Notes: generated by a model not told the origin, from the sequence alone. 64,000 nt of DNA from Nocardia anocheti (GCF_029675105.1 NZ_JAQQFV010000001.1:186001-250000), one strand, 5' to 3'; shown: positions 1 through 9,253, counted from the stretch's first letter. Program-made: numbers and translations.

Positions 1-555
1 GCGCACCAGACGGCCGAAGTGGGTGTCGACGGTGATGCCGGGAACATCGAAGGCGTTGCCGAGGATGACGTTGGCGGTTTTGCGTCCGATTCCGGGCAAT
101 TCGACCAATTTCGGCAGGGTGTGAGGCAACTCACCGTCGTATTTCTCGACCAGCGCCTGCCCCAGCCCGATCAGCGAACTGGTCTTGTTCCGGTAGAAGC
201 CGGTGGGCCGGATGAATTCCTCCAGTTCGACCCGGTTGGCCTCGGCGTAGTCGCGCGCGCTGCGGTACTTCGCGAACAGCGCGGGAGTGGTGAGGTTCAC
301 GCGGACGTCGGTGCACTGGGCCGACAGGATCGTCGCGACCGCCAGTTCCAGCGGCGTGGTGAAGTCGAGTTCGCAGTGCGCGTCGGGGAACGCGGTGGCC
401 AGCGTGCGATTCATCCGGCGGGCGCGCCGGACCAGGCCGACCCGCGTTTCCGCAGCTATCGACCGGTTCCTGCGCTTGCGCGCGGCGGAGAGCCCGGCCG
501 TTTCCACGGCGGGCGCGGCCTCGCGGGACGCTGCGGCGGAGGGGGAAACGGGCAC
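1..555 (-). CDS. nth: Endonuclease III, 3' part outside window
   Basis: DNA glycosylase/AP lyase for oxidised pyrimidines in base-excision repair. The translated minus strand carries the Nth core: a segment rich in [11 protein letters not shown] followed by [17 protein letters not shown], which is the helix-hairpin-helix with its catalytic Lys, then [10 protein letters not shown] with the conserved Asp. The C-terminal Fe-S cluster lies beyond position 1, so the gene is partial here. I chose GTG at 555 because a -10-like TATGGT (562-567) ends six bases before it, the leaderless arrangement seen often in this window. An upstream GTG at 576 has no such support. About 50 residues of basic, Ala-rich N-terminus precede the domain. 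It is divergent from the small membrane-protein gene and crp, as in mycobacteria. Confidence 0.93.
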   Translation of the reverse strand, partial: MPVSPSAAASREAAPAVETAGLSAARKRRNRSIAAETRVGLVRRARRMNRTLATAFPDAHCELDFTTPLELAVATILSAQCTDVRVNLTTPALFAKYRSARDYAEANRVELEEFIRPTGFYRNKTSSLIGLGQALVEKYDGELPHTLPKLVELPGIGRKTANVILGNAFDVPGITVDTHFGRLVR

Positions 556-647
556 GTGTTCACCATACGGAACCACTCCGACAACATTGCCCGTCGAGTT
601 GACCCGCTGTGTTCCATCTGAGACCTGGACCGTGTTTACTGCCTGTC

Positions 648-890
648 ATGCAAGGACTCGCTGTGGTGCTCTTCCCAGTGCTGTTGATGCTGTTCGCGCT
701 GGGGATGGAGCGGGTCGAGAATCGGCTCCGAAAGCTTCTCGAACCCGACGAAGAGGTTCAGCAGTACCTGGACAATGCCAGCAACGCCGAAGTGAAAGAG
801 CTGACGAAGCTCGGCCTGCCCGCCGCCGTGGCGCGCGTGCGCAAGCGCCGTTCCCGCACGTCCGAGATGGATGTGGCGCGCGCCAGCTGA
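648..890 (+). CDS. Small conserved membrane-anchored protein (Rv3675-like)
   Basis: An 80-residue protein with one N-terminal hydrophobic segment (about residues 3-19, rich in V, L, F) followed by a charged helix (ERVENRLRKLLEPDEEV) and a basic C-terminus. It lies between nth and crp, where mycobacteria also carry a small possible membrane protein (Rv3675). That synteny is recalled, not searched. An in-frame ATG at 609 would add 13 residues. I prefer 648 because it puts the hydrophobic helix at the N-terminus and a TTTACT hexamer sits seven bases upstream. No catalytic motif is visible and the function is unknown. Confidence 0.7.
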   Translation: MQGLAVVLFPVLLMLFALGMERVENRLRKLLEPDEEVQQYLDNASNAEVKELTKLGLPAAVARVRKRRSRTSEMDVARAS

Positions 891-1031
891 CCTCTTCACA
901 GTCTGCGCGCCGAGCGCAATCCACTCTTTACGTGGTGTCTGTCACTGTGGTGCCGTGATGCCGCGTAGACTGCGCGGTTGGTCGATTCGCTCGACCAGGT
1001 TCGCAAGCCATATCCCATAAGGAGCACATTC

Positions 1032-1706
1032 GTGGACGAGGCCCTCGCCAGAGCAGGCATCTTCCAAGGCGTCGAGCCCACCGCGGTGGCCGCGCTCGCC
1101 AAGCAGCTGCAGCCCGTAGATTTCCCGCGCGGCCACGTCATCTTCAACGAGGGCGAACCCGGCGATCGGCTGTACATCATCACCACGGGCAAGGTGAAGA
1201 TCGGCCGTCGGTCCCCGGACGGCAGGGAGAACCTGCTGACGATCATGGGCCCGTCGGACATGTTCGGTGAACTGTCGATCTTCGACCCGGGTCCGCGTAC
1301 CTCGACCGCCACCACGGTCACCGAGGTCCGCGCGGTGACGATGGACCGCGACGCGCTCAAGTCGTGGATCGATCAGCGCCCGGAGATCGCCGAGCAGCTG
1401 CTGCGCGTGCTGGCACGACGCCTTCGCCGCACCAACAACAACCTCGCCGACCTCATCTTCACCGACGTGCCCGGCCGCGTCGCCAAGGCGTTGCTGCAGC
1501 TCGCTCAGCGCTTCGGCACCCAGGAAGCGGGCGCGCTGCGCGTGACCCACGACCTGACCCAGGAAGAGATCGCCCAGCTGGTCGGTGCTTCCCGCGAGAC
1601 CGTCAACAAGGCCCTGGCCGACTTCGCCCATCGCGGGTGGCTGCGGCTCGAGGGTAAGAGCGTGCTCATCTCCGACTCCGAGCGCCTCGCCCGACGCGCG
1701 CGCTGA
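1032..1706 (+). CDS. crp: CRP/FNR-family cAMP-responsive regulator (GlxR/Crp)
   Basis: A 224-residue global regulator almost identical in layout to mycobacterial Crp and corynebacterial GlxR. The N-terminal cyclic-nucleotide domain contains [20 protein letters not shown], with the Glu and Arg of the cAMP pocket. A dimerisation helix rich in [17 protein letters not shown] follows, then a winged helix-turn-helix ([21 protein letters not shown]). GTG at 1032 is chosen because AAGGAG (1019-1024) precedes it by seven bases and the protein then begins [13 protein letters not shown] as in the family. An in-frame ATG at 978 would add 18 atypical residues. The likely targets include the site reported upstream of whiB4. 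It is convergent with the metallo-beta-lactamase gene. Confidence 0.96.
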   Translation: MDEALARAGIFQGVEPTAVAALAKQLQPVDFPRGHVIFNEGEPGDRLYIITTGKVKIGRRSPDGRENLLTIMGPSDMFGELSIFDPGPRTSTATTVTEVRAVTMDRDALKSWIDQRPEIAEQLLRVLARRLRRTNNNLADLIFTDVPGRVAKALLQLAQRFGTQEAGALRVTHDLTQEEIAQLVGASRETVNKALADFAHRGWLRLEGKSVLISDSERLARRAR

Positions 1707-1724
1707 TCGCGCGATAGTACGTCT

Positions 1725-1800
1725 CGGCACGCCGGGACCACCCTCGGTGCGGCTCCAGGGAAGAGGGCCTCGACCGCACCAGGGTGGTTCCGGCGTGCCG
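1725..1800. terminator. Long interrupted palindrome between convergent genes
   Basis: Left arm 1725-1752 and right arm 1774-1800 pair over about 27 positions with a few interruptions (CGGCACGCCGG with CCGGCGTGCCG, ACCACCCT with AGGGTGGT, GGTGCGG with CCGCACC). The loop is about 21 bases. Its place between the stop codons of crp (+) and the metallo-beta-lactamase gene (-) suggests a bidirectional terminator. There is no U-tract, as is usual in actinobacteria. Confidence 0.75.
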
Positions 1801-1808
1801 TCGTCGTC

Positions 1809-2606
1809 TCAGGACGTGCGTTCGGCCCGCAGGTATTCCAGCTGCGCCTGCACCGAGCTGCGCGCGGCGGGCCACAGCCGCTTGTCGACGTCGGCGTACA
1901 CCTTGCGGACGATCGCGAAAGCACCCGCGTCCTGGCCCAGTTCGGCCAGCGCGGCGCGGATCTGATCGAGCCGCTCGTGCCGGTGGTTCAGGTAGTACCG
2001 CACCACCGGCGCCGCGTCGGGATGATCGGGGCCGTGCGCGGGCAGCAGCGCCTTGCCCGTGCCGCGTTCGAGCAGCAGCTCGAGCGAGGACAGGAACGCG
2101 GCCAGCGCGCCCGCCTCCGAGGCCAGCACGGTGGTGCCCTGACCGAGCACGGTGTCACCGGTGACGATCGCGTCGTCGAGCTCGAAACTCACCGAGTCGC
2201 CGGTGTGACCGGGCGTGGCAAGCACGGTGATCCGCACCCCGGCCGCCTCGATGACCTCACCCGCCGCCAGCACGCTCACCTCCCCGCGCAGGTACTTCGG
2301 CTCCACCGCGCGCACCGGCGTCCCGGTGGCCTTCACCAGGTGGTCGATCCCGCCGGTGTGATCGGCGTGGTGGTGGGTGATCAGCGTCAACGCGATCCGG
2401 CCGCCGGTCGCCGCGACGATGGCGGCGATGTGGTTCTTGTCCTTGGGTCCCGGGTCGACGACGACGTACTCGTCGCTGCCGGGACCGCGTAGCAGCCAGG
2501 TGTTGGTGCCGTCGAGCGTCATCTGCGACGGATTGTCGGCCAACAGCACCGACGCCGTCGGGGTGACCGGCCTGACCTGGCTGTACGCGGGATGTTCCAA
2601 TGCCAT
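1809..2606 (-). CDS. MBL-fold metallohydrolase (LACTB2-like)
   Basis: A 265-residue single-domain metallo-beta-lactamase-fold hydrolase. The zinc-binding signature is ITHHHADHTGG at about residues 76-86 (His78, His80, Asp82, His83). Further ligands are in TPGHTGDS and the Asp of TGDTVLG, and LLPAHGPD gives the last His. A C-terminal helical region (YYLNHRHERLDQI) is typical of the LACTB2/glyoxalase II-like group, whose members include RNA endonucleases and thioesterases. The substrate cannot be read from the sequence. It is the last gene of a three-gene set (DUF4177, ridA, this gene), 10 bases after ridA, matching Rv3677c in mycobacterial order. Confidence 0.9.
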   Translation of the reverse strand: MALEHPAYSQVRPVTPTASVLLADNPSQMTLDGTNTWLLRGPGSDEYVVVDPGPKDKNHIAAIVAATGGRIALTLITHHHADHTGGIDHLVKATGTPVRAVEPKYLRGEVSVLAAGEVIEAAGVRITVLATPGHTGDSVSFELDDAIVTGDTVLGQGTTVLASEAGALAAFLSSLELLLERGTGKALLPAHGPDHPDAAPVVRYYLNHRHERLDQIRAALAELGQDAGAFAIVRKVYADVDKRLWPAARSSVQAQLEYLRAERTS

Positions 2607-2616
2607 GACGGCGTGC

Positions 2617-3078
2617 CTATCCGACCTCGACGATCAATTCCACCTCGACCGGCGTGTTCTTCGGCAGCTCCGACACACCGACCGCCGAGCGCGCGTGCAC
2701 GCCCGCCTCGCCGAACACCTCACCGAGGAATTCCGACGCGCCGTTGATCACGATCGGCTGGTCGGTGAACCCGGCGGCGGAGTTGACGAATCCGACGACC
2801 TTCACGATCCGCACCACCCGGTCGAGACCGACCAGGTCGTGCACCGCGGCCAGCGCGTTGAGCGCGCACAGCCGGGCGGCCTCCTTGGCCGTCTCCACCT
2901 CCACCTCGGCCCCGACCTTGCCGACCGCCGACAGCTCACCGTCGACGAAGGGCAGCTGGCCGGAGGTGTAGACCAGCGAACCGGTCTGCACGGCCGGGAT
3001 GTAGGCCGCGACGGGGGCGGCGACCGGCGGCAGGGTGACCCCGAGCCGGTCGAGCGCGTCCTTCCACGCGGTGGCCAC
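2617..3078 (-). CDS. RidA/YjgF-family enamine/imine deaminase
   Basis: A 153-residue RidA-fold protein. The family hydrolyses reactive enamine/imine intermediates such as 2-aminoacrylate. Visible hallmarks are LVYTSGQLPFVDG near residue 35 and a C-terminal stretch (ARSAVGVSELPKNTPVEVELIVEV) that holds the Arg normally contacting the substrate carboxylate. The start is GTG at 3078, two bases beyond the stop of the DUF4177 gene, so translation is probably coupled. It corresponds to Rv3678c in mycobacterial order. It belongs to the longer (about 150 aa) YjgF subgroup, in which deaminase activity is less well tested. Confidence 0.9.
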   Translation of the reverse strand: MATAWKDALDRLGVTLPPVAAPVAAYIPAVQTGSLVYTSGQLPFVDGELSAVGKVGAEVEVETAKEAARLCALNALAAVHDLVGLDRVVRIVKVVGFVNSAAGFTDQPIVINGASEFLGEVFGEAGVHARSAVGVSELPKNTPVEVELIVEVG

Positions 3079-3080
3079 GG

Positions 3081-3242
3081 CTACTTCTGCCGCTTCAGGT
3101 AGGCGACGTGCTGCTCACCGGTCGGGCCGGGCAGGACCGTGACCAGTTCCCAGCCGTCGGCGCCCCACTGGTCGAGGATCTGCTTGGTCGCGTGCGTCAG
3201 CAGCGGCACGGTGGCGTACTCCCACAGGGTGACTTCACTCAT
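3081..3242 (-). CDS. Small DUF4177-type protein (Rv3678A-like)
   Basis: A 53-residue ORF, easily missed by length cut-offs. It reads MSEVTLWEYATVPLLT and later WGADGWELVTVLPG, the WEY...L...GWELV pattern of DUF4177 proteins. It starts with ATG at 3242, and a -10-like TAAACT (complement of 3249-3254) ends exactly six bases upstream, suggesting a leaderless mRNA. It is the first gene of the unit with ridA and the MBL hydrolase and is divergent from the ArsA-like ATPase gene. Function unknown. Confidence 0.85.
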   Translation of the reverse strand: MSEVTLWEYATVPLLTHATKQILDQWGADGWELVTVLPGPTGEQHVAYLKRQK

Positions 3243-3301
3243 GGGGAGAGTTTAGGGCTCACCCCGAACGCCGACGAGAAACGGGTTATAGGCTCGGCGA
3301 C

Positions 3302-4309
3302 GTGGGAGCACCAACAGCAGAGCGATGGCCACAGCGCGCGACGAAAGCCCGCTTGCACTACGTGACAGGCAAGGGAGGCACCGGCAAGTCGACCGTTTCG
3401 GCCGCACTGGCCCTGGCGCTGGCCGCGGGGGGACGCAAAGTGCTGCTCGTCGAGGTGGAGAGCAGGCAGTCCATCGCGCAGCTGTTCGACCGGCCGCCGC
3501 TGCCACCCACCGAGACCCGGATCGCCAGCGCCGACGGCGGCGGCGAGGTCTTCGCGTTGGCGCTCGACATCGAGCACGCCTTCCTGGAATACCTCGACAT
3601 GTTCTACAACCTCGGTTTCGCCGGGCGCGCGATGCGCCGGATGGGCGCCATCGAGTTCGTCACCACGATCGCGCCCGGCCTGCGCGATGTGATCCTGACC
3701 GGCAAGATCAAGGAGTGCGCGGTGCGCGTCGACCAGACGGGTAAGCCCGCCTACGACGACATCGTGGTCGACGCCCCGCCGACCGGCCGGATCGCCAGCT
3801 TCCTCGACGTCACCCAGGCCATGGCCGAGATCGCCAAGGGCGGCCCAATCGCCTCGCAGGCCGACGGCGTGTCCAAGCTGCTGCACTCCGACCAGACGAT
3901 GATCCACCTGGTGACGCTGCTCGAGGCGCTGCCGGTGCAGGAGACCGCCGACGCCGTCGCCGAGCTCACGGCCAACGACCTGCGCATCGGCACGGTGATC
4001 GTCAACCGGGCGGCCACCGCCGAGCTCACCCCCGGCGACCGCGACTCGGCCGTGCGCGGCGACCTCGACACCACCAAGATCGCGGCGGGTCTGGCCGAGG
4101 CCGGAATCACCCTGCCCGAGGCGGATTTCGACGGACTGATCGCCGAGACGGTCGACCACGCCATCGTGCTGTCCGCGCAGGACGAGAGCGCCGCCGCGCT
4201 GGCCGAGGTCGACGTGCCCCAGCTGTCGCTGCCCGCCCTCGGTGAGGGCATGGACCTCGGCGGCCTCTACGAACTGGCCGAACAGCTATCCGCGCAGGGA
4301 GTGCGATGA
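3302..4309 (+). CDS. ArsA/GET3-like anion-transporting ATPase, first subunit
   Basis: A 335-residue SIMIBI-class P-loop ATPase with a deviant Walker A (GKGGTGKST, residues 23-31) and a switch region ending [12 protein letters not shown]. It resembles one half of ArsA/Get3 but is not fused, and the next gene supplies a second, different half. This matches Rv3679-Rv3680, whose crystal structure is described as a heterodimeric Get3-like complex (family knowledge). GTG at 3302 is chosen because TAGGCT (3289-3294) ends seven bases upstream. A later in-frame GTG inside the P-loop strand would truncate the fold. The 3' end overlaps the partner's ATG by four bases (ATGA), so the two are translationally coupled. 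Confidence 0.9.
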   Translation: MGAPTAERWPQRATKARLHYVTGKGGTGKSTVSAALALALAAGGRKVLLVEVESRQSIAQLFDRPPLPPTETRIASADGGGEVFALALDIEHAFLEYLDMFYNLGFAGRAMRRMGAIEFVTTIAPGLRDVILTGKIKECAVRVDQTGKPAYDDIVVDAPPTGRIASFLDVTQAMAEIAKGGPIASQADGVSKLLHSDQTMIHLVTLLEALPVQETADAVAELTANDLRIGTVIVNRAATAELTPGDRDSAVRGDLDTTKIAAGLAEAGITLPEADFDGLIAETVDHAIVLSAQDESAAALAEVDVPQLSLPALGEGMDLGGLYELAEQLSAQGVR

Positions 4310-5439
4310 GCGAGCAAGTGACCACCCCGCCCACGCTGGACGTCGCGCGGATCATCGCCGACCCGAGCGCGCGGGTCATCGTGTGCTGCGGTTCCGGCGG
4401 TGTCGGCAAGACCACCACGGCTGCCTCGATCGCGTTGCGCGCCGCCGAGGCGGGCCGCAAGGTCGTGGTGCTGACCATCGACCCGGCGCGCAGGCTGGCC
4501 CAGTCGCTCGGCGTGGCCGAGTTGGACAACACCCCGCAGCGGGTGGAGCTGGGCCCCGAGGTGCCCGGCGAGCTGCACGCGATGATGCTGAACATGCGCC
4601 GCACCTTCGACGACATGGTGCTCGAGCACACCAGCCCGGACAAGGCCGAGCAGATCTTCGCCAACCCGATCTATCAGACGGTGGCGTCGTCCTTCGGTGG
4701 CACGCAGGAGTACATGGCGATGGAGAAGCTCGGTCAGCTGGCCGGGCGCAAGGAGTGGGACCTGATCGTGGTCGACACTCCCCCCTCCCGCAACGCGCTG
4801 GACTTCCTCGACGCGCCCAAGCGGCTGGGCAATTTCCTCAACGGCAAGATGATCCGGCTGATCATGGCGCCCGGGCGTGGAGTGGGCCGGTTCGTGACCG
4901 GCGCGATGAGCCTGGCGATGCGTGGGGTCTCCACCATCGTCGGCGGGCAGATGCTCAAGGACGCCTCGACGTTCCTGCAGTCGCTGGAGTCGCTGTTCGG
5001 TGGGTTCCAGGATCGCGCCGAGCGCACCTTCGCGATGCTGTCCAAGCCGGGCACGCATTTCCTGGTGGTCGCCGCGCCCGAGCCGGACGCGCTGCGCGAG
5101 GCGTCGTTCTTCGTCGACCGGCTGTCCACCGAGCGGATGCCGCTGGCCGGACTGGTGCTCAACCGGACCCACCCGGCGCTGTCGGGCCTGTCCGGTGATC
5201 ACGCGCTCACCGCGGCCGACCGGCTGGCCGAGTCCGACCCGCTGACCGCCTCGGTGCTGCGCATCCACACCGACCGGGTGGCCACCGCCAAGCGCGAGCA
5301 GCGACTGCTGCACCGGTTCACCGGCGCGCATCCCCGGGTCGCGATCGTCTCGGTGACGGCCCTGCCGTTCGAGGTTTCCGACCTCGAGGCCCTGCGCGTC
5401 GTCGGCGACCAGCTGACCGGCACAGCAGCTGCCTCCTGA
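4306..5439 (+). CDS. ArsA/GET3-like anion-transporting ATPase, second subunit
   Basis: A 377-residue partner of the preceding ATPase. It has [14 protein letters not shown] at residues 28-41 (Lys35 in the P-loop), [13 protein letters not shown] (the A-loop typical of ArsA/Get3) and [19 protein letters not shown] as switch II. A Met-rich hydrophobic segment around residues 180-220 corresponds to the client- or membrane-interaction region in Get3 proteins. There is no ArsA arsenite-binding Cys triad and no arsenic gene nearby, so arsenite export is unlikely. Delivery of a hydrophobic client, or stress and redox signalling, is more plausible. It is followed by a strong terminator shared with whiB4. 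Confidence 0.9.
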   Translation: MSEQVTTPPTLDVARIIADPSARVIVCCGSGGVGKTTTAASIALRAAEAGRKVVVLTIDPARRLAQSLGVAELDNTPQRVELGPEVPGELHAMMLNMRRTFDDMVLEHTSPDKAEQIFANPIYQTVASSFGGTQEYMAMEKLGQLAGRKEWDLIVVDTPPSRNALDFLDAPKRLGNFLNGKMIRLIMAPGRGVGRFVTGAMSLAMRGVSTIVGGQMLKDASTFLQSLESLFGGFQDRAERTFAMLSKPGTHFLVVAAPEPDALREASFFVDRLSTERMPLAGLVLNRTHPALSGLSGDHALTAADRLAESDPLTASVLRIHTDRVATAKREQRLLHRFTGAHPRVAIVSVTALPFEVSDLEALRVVGDQLTGTAAAS

Positions 5440-5473
5440 TTCCGTTCGGCTATAGATCACAGTCCCGTAACAC

Positions 5474-5524
5474 CCACAGACGGCGCCGATTCCGCAAAGT
5501 GCGCGGGCTCGGCGCCGTCTGTGG
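5474..5524. terminator. Bidirectional hairpin terminator
   Basis: A perfect 15-bp stem: 5474-5488 (CCACAGACGGCGCCG) pairs with 5510-5524, with a 21-base loop. It lies between the convergent ATPase gene and whiB4. Confidence 0.88.
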
Positions 5525-5544
5525 TAACGGTCCGGTCTCACCTG

Positions 5545-5868
5545 CTAGATGGCCACCTGGTGCTGACGCTGGGCGTTGAAGAACTCGGCCCACGACGTGA
5601 CGTCGGGATGCTGCTTGAGCAGGGCGCGCCGCTGTCGCTCGGTCATGCCGCCCCACACGCCGAACTCCACCCGGTTGTCCAGGGCGTCGGCGCCGCACTG
5701 CATGAGCACCGGGCAGTGACGGCAGATCGTCGCCGCCTTGCGCTGGGCCGCACCGCGAACGAACAGCTGGTCAGGGTCCACTTCCTTGCATCGCGCCTGG
5801 GCAACCCAAGCGATCCTTGCCTCGGCCTGCTCTACATCCAGTCGAGCGATGGGGGTTGTGATGTGCAT
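5545..5868 (-). CDS. whiB4: WhiB-family Fe-S transcription factor (WhiB4-like)
   Basis: A 107-residue WhiB protein. The four [4Fe-4S] ligands are Cys27, Cys49, Cys52 and Cys58 (pattern C...CxxC...C), followed by the family turn GVWGG at 70-74 and a basic tail (ERQRRALLKQ). ATG at 5868 follows AAAGGGG with a short spacer. A longer frame reaching 5943 adds 25 residues not typical of the family. Position between the ArsA-like pair and ponA2 matches whiB4 (Rv3681c), a redox-responsive regulator of antioxidant and beta-lactam tolerance genes in mycobacteria. A Crp-like site is present 111-126 bases upstream. Confidence 0.94.
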   Translation of the reverse strand: MHITTPIARLDVEQAEARIAWVAQARCKEVDPDQLFVRGAAQRKAATICRHCPVLMQCGADALDNRVEFGVWGGMTERQRRALLKQHPDVTSWAEFFNAQRQHQVAI

Positions 5869-5978
5869 TTGATGTGCCCCTTTGCAGTCCGAACACCGTT
5901 GTGCGGCGCTCCAGAATCGCGAGCGCGGATCACAGCAACCCAACTACCGCTGCGGTCCGCACCACATTCCACTTTGAG

Positions 5979-5994
5979 TGTTAGCTCTATCACA
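5979..5994 (-). promoter_or_regulatory. Candidate Crp/GlxR binding site upstream of whiB4
   Basis: TGTTAGCTCTATCACA matches the CRP consensus TGTGA-N6-TCACA at nine of ten defined positions. It lies in the 372-bp divergent whiB4-ponA2 region, 111-126 bases upstream of whiB4. A crp gene is present at 1032-1706. Binding has not been tested. Confidence 0.5.
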
Positions 5995-6240
5995 CTGGGT
6001 TCTCAATCTAGGTAAAGGTATGGCGCTTGCGCAAGACCGGGCCCCGATTTTTTGGTACGACCGTCCATTCAAATCGGCGGAAGATCGAGAAGCGGCGCTG
6101 ATCACCGGCGTGCCCGGTCGCGACACGCCGATGTGATCATTTTGTTGACACGCCCGAGCAACCCCCCTGGCACCGGCCGGACATTCCCCGTCGAGCAGCA
6201 CAGCAGTGAACCCCGCCACCCCACCCTTTAGGCTGGGCTC

Positions 6241-8613
6241 GTGCCGATCACTCAAACGCTCGCGAGGCTGGCCGGCAGCTGCGCGCTGGCCGCCGTGCTA
6301 GTCGCTGGGCTGTTGTTCCCCTTGGCCGGTGGGTTCGGGTTCATCTCCAACCGAGCCGCCGATGCCGTCGACAACGTGTCTGCCGAACTGGTGGAGGGCA
6401 CGGTCCCCGCCGTGTCGACGATGGTCGACGCGGGCGGAGCACCCATCGCGTGGCTCTACGAGCAGCGCCGCTTCGAGGTGCCCAGCGACCGGATCTCCAA
6501 CAACATGAAGCTGGCGATCGTGTCCATCGAGGACAAGCGCTTCGCCGATCACAAGGGGGTGGACTGGCAGGGCACGCTGCGCGCGTTCCTCACCAACACC
6601 TCCTCCGGTGAGGTCCAACAGGGCGCCTCGACGCTCGACCAGCAGTACGTGAAGAACTTCAACCTGCTCGTCGTCGCCAAGACCGACGCCGAACGCCGGG
6701 CCGCGATCGAGACCACCCCCGCGCGCAAGCTGCGCGAGATCCGGATGGCGCTCACCCTCGACCGCGAGCTGAGCAAGGACGAGATCCTCACCCGCTACCT
6801 GAACCTGGTGCCCTTCGGCAACGGTTCCTACGGCATCCAGGACGCCGCGCAGACCTACTTCGGGGTCGACGCCGCCGACCTGACCATCACCCAGTCGGCG
6901 ATGCTGGCGGGCATGGTGCAGTCCAGCTCCAAGCTGAACCCGTACACCAACGTCGCGGGCGTCACCGACCGTCGCAACACCGTGCTCGACACGCTCATCC
7001 AGAACATCCCCAGCCGGGCCACCGAGTTCGCCACGGCCAAGAGCGAACCGCTCGGTGTGCTGCCCGAACCCAAGGGCCTGCCGCGCGGCTGCATCTCCGC
7101 GCACGAGAAGGGCTTTTTCTGCGACTACGCGCTCGAGTACCTGGCCGAGTCCGGGATCAGCCGCGAGCAGATCGACAAGGGCGGCTACCTGATCAAGACC
7201 ACCCTGGACCCGGCGCTGCAGGAATCGGTCAAGCGCGCGGTCAGCGAGGCCGCAGATCCCAACCTCGACAACATCGCCGAGGTCATGTCGGTGGTCTCGC
7301 CCGGCCAGGACGCCCACCACGTGCTGGCGATGGCCTCCAGCCGCACCTACGGTCTCGACCGCGACGCCAACGAGACACTGCTCGGGCAGCCGTACTCGAT
7401 GGCCGGTGACGGCGCCGGGTCGATCTTCAAGCTCTTCACCACCGCCGCCGCGATGGAGAAGGGCCTCGGCATCGCCGCCCAGGTCGACGTGCCCAGCTTC
7501 TACGCCGCCAAGGGCATGGGTTACTCCAACGCCCCCGGCTGCCCCGCCGACGCCTGGTGCGTGAAGAACGCGGGCGCCTATCCCGGCTCGATGTCGGTGA
7601 CCGACGCGCTGGCCACCTCGCCCAACACCGCCTTCGTCAAGATGATCCAGGACGTCGGCGTCGAGCCCGCGGTGGACATGGCCGTGCGACTGGGCATGCG
7701 CTCCTACACCAAGCCCGGCACCTCCGGCCACGGCAACTCCAGCCTGGCCGACCACATCAAGAACAACAACATGGGTTCGTTCACCCTCGGCCCGTTCGCG
7801 ATCAACCCGCTCGAGCTGTCGAATGTGGCCGCCACGCTGGCCTCGGGTGGCAAGTGGTGCCCGCCCTCGCCGATCCAGGAGGTCATCGACCGGCAGGGCA
7901 AGACCGTGCCGCTGACCCAGCAGGCGTGCGAGCAGGTCGTCGATCCCGGCCTGGCCAACACCCTGGCCAACGCGATGAGCAAGGACGACGTCAGCGGTAC
8001 CGCCGCGGGCGCCGCGCGCTCCGCGGGCTGGTCGGCGCCGCTGTCGGGCAAGACGGGCACCACCGAGAGCCACCGCTCCTCGGCCTTCCTGGGCTTCACC
8101 AACTCGCTGGCCGCCGCGGTCTACGTCTACGGTGACAGCCCGACCCCCGGCGAGATCTGCTCGTTCCCGCTGCGCAACTGCGGTGGCGGCGATCTCTACG
8201 GCGGTAACGAACCGGCCCGCACCTGGTTCAACGCGGTGAAACCGGTGCTCGACCACTATCCGCCGCCCGCGCTGCCACCGCTGGACGACAAGTACGTGCG
8301 CGGCGCGAACAACTCGCAGGTGCCCGATGTGGCGGGCAAGTCGCAGGGCGAGGCCACCTCGATCCTGTCCGGCGCCGGTTTCCGGGTGACGGCGGTGACC
8401 GCGCCGGGCTCGCAGGCCAAGGGCACCGTGATGGGCAGCTCGCCCAACGGCGCGGCCATCCCGGGCTCGGTGGTCACGATCTACATCAGTGACGGCACCG
8501 TCCGCGTGCCGACCACCACCGCCCCGCCCGCGCCCTCGGCACCCACCCCCGAGCTGCCAGGGCTACCGCAACTGCCCCGCCTGCCACCGATCCCCATCCC
8601 GGTGCCACGCTGA
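6241..8613 (+). CDS. ponA2: Bifunctional class A penicillin-binding protein with PASTA domain
   Basis: A 790-residue peptidoglycan synthase. The N-terminal hydrophobic segment (about residues 7-28) anchors it. The GT51 glycosyltransferase follows with EDKRF (catalytic Glu97) and GASTLDQQYVKN. The transpeptidase has Ser394-I-F-Lys397, Ser460-P-Asn462 and Lys604-Thr-Gly. A single PASTA domain occupies about 693-760 (VPDVAGKSQGEATSILSGAG), followed by a Pro-rich tail. GTG at 6241 is chosen because TAGGCT (6229-6234) ends six bases upstream. It matches Rv3682 (PonA2), needed for stress survival in mycobacteria. It is divergent from whiB4 and ends at a strong terminator. Confidence 0.95.
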   Translation: MPITQTLARLAGSCALAAVLVAGLLFPLAGGFGFISNRAADAVDNVSAELVEGTVPAVSTMVDAGGAPIAWLYEQRRFEVPSDRISNNMKLAIVSIEDKRFADHKGVDWQGTLRAFLTNTSSGEVQQGASTLDQQYVKNFNLLVVAKTDAERRAAIETTPARKLREIRMALTLDRELSKDEILTRYLNLVPFGNGSYGIQDAAQTYFGVDAADLTITQSAMLAGMVQSSSKLNPYTNVAGVTDRRNTVLDTLIQNIPSRATEFATAKSEPLGVLPEPKGLPRGCISAHEKGFFCDYALEYLAESGISREQIDKGGYLIKTTLDPALQESVKRAVSEAADPNLDNIAEVMSVVSPGQDAHHVLAMASSRTYGLDRDANETLLGQPYSMAGDGAGSIFKLFTTAAAMEKGLGIAAQVDVPSFYAAKGMGYSNAPGCPADAWCVKNAGAYPGSMSVTDALATSPNTAFVKMIQDVGVEPAVDMAVRLGMRSYTKPGTSGHGNSSLADHIKNNNMGSFTLGPFAINPLELSNVAATLASGGKWCPPSPIQEVIDRQGKTVPLTQQACEQVVDPGLANTLANAMSKDDVSGTAAGAARSAGWSAPLSGKTGTTESHRSSAFLGFTNSLAAAVYVYGDSPTPGEICSFPLRNCGGGDLYGGNEPARTWFNAVKPVLDHYPPPALPPLDDKYVRGANNSQVPDVAGKSQGEATSILSGAGFRVTAVTAPGSQAKGTVMGSSPNGAAIPGSVVTIYISDGTVRVPTTTAPPAPSAPTPELPGLPQLPRLPPIPIPVPR

Positions 8614-8620
8614 CGACACG

Positions 8621-8657
8621 CGAAGGGCCGCCGTCCATTCCGGACGGCGGCCCTTCG
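8621..8657. terminator. Bidirectional hairpin terminator
   Basis: A perfect 16-bp stem: 8621-8636 (CGAAGGGCCGCCGTCC) pairs with 8642-8657 around a five-base loop. It sits between the convergent ponA2 and yqeY-like genes. Confidence 0.92.
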
Positions 8658-8667
8658 TCGTTTCGCG

Positions 8668-9132
8668 TCAGAGGCGGGCTTTGACCGCCGCCGACAGGCG
8701 CGACCCATCGGCCTTGCCCTCGGCGAGCGCGGTCGCGGCCTTCATGACCTGACCCATCTGCTTCATCCCCGGCCGCTCCCCCAACTGCTCGGCGACCTGC
8801 GCGATGGCGGTATCGGCGACCTGGGCGACCTCGGCCTCGGTGAGCTGGGTCGGCAGGTACTCCTCGATGACCTCTTCCTCGGCGCGCTCGTTCGCGGCCA
8901 GCTCGCCGCGCCCGTTCTGCTCGTAGATGACCGCGGCCTCGTTGCGCTTCTTGGCTTCCTTCTGCAGCAGCGCCACCACGTCGGCGTCGGAGAGTTCGCG
9001 CGCCTGCGTTCCGGAGACCTCGGCGTTCTGGATCGAGGCGAGCAACATCCGCAGGGTGGACAGGCGCAGCGTGTCCTTGGCTTTCATCGCGGCGGTCATA
9101 TCCGCGCGCAGCTGCGATTTCAGTTCCGACAT
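8668..9132 (-). CDS. GatB/YqeY domain protein
   Basis: A 154-residue YqeY-family protein (MSELKSQLRADMTAAMKAKD...), an all-helical domain related to the tail of GatB that probably contacts tRNA. The conserved features LSTLRMLLASIQNAEV, EAKKRNEAAVIYEQNGR and EEYLPTQLTEAE are present. Three in-frame starts lie within nine bases (9141, 9138, 9132). I chose ATG at 9132 because the TAGCGT hexamer (complement of 9140-9145) ends seven bases upstream and the family begins near this Met. It is divergent from the metallophosphoesterase gene. Physiological role unknown. Confidence 0.88.
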   Translation of the reverse strand: MSELKSQLRADMTAAMKAKDTLRLSTLRMLLASIQNAEVSGTQARELSDADVVALLQKEAKKRNEAAVIYEQNGRGELAANERAEEEVIEEYLPTQLTEAEVAQVADTAIAQVAEQLGERPGMKQMGQVMKAATALAEGKADGSRLSAAVKARL

Positions 9133-9253
9133 GCGCATCACGCTAGCCCGTCACCCCCGCAACTCTCATCACATTTTCATCGCGAAGGAAATTCGTACCT
9201 TTTGTGCGGAAACACACGCGCCGTTCCGGGAGGGGGTCGCCTATGCTGGGCAA

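Noticed and set aside
932..1031. A Crp site for autoregulation upstream of crp.
   Set aside because: The best 16-mer (CGTGGTGTCTGTCACT) matches only seven of ten consensus positions, too weak to report.
6298..8256. A 652-codon open frame on the minus strand opposite ponA2.
   Set aside because: Its composition is Gly/Val/Asp/Arg-rich high-GC shadow sequence with no motif, and it lies wholly within a gene with clear catalytic motifs on the other strand. Similar long antisense frames (9143-11956, 14640-17600, 61080-63644) were dropped for the same reason.
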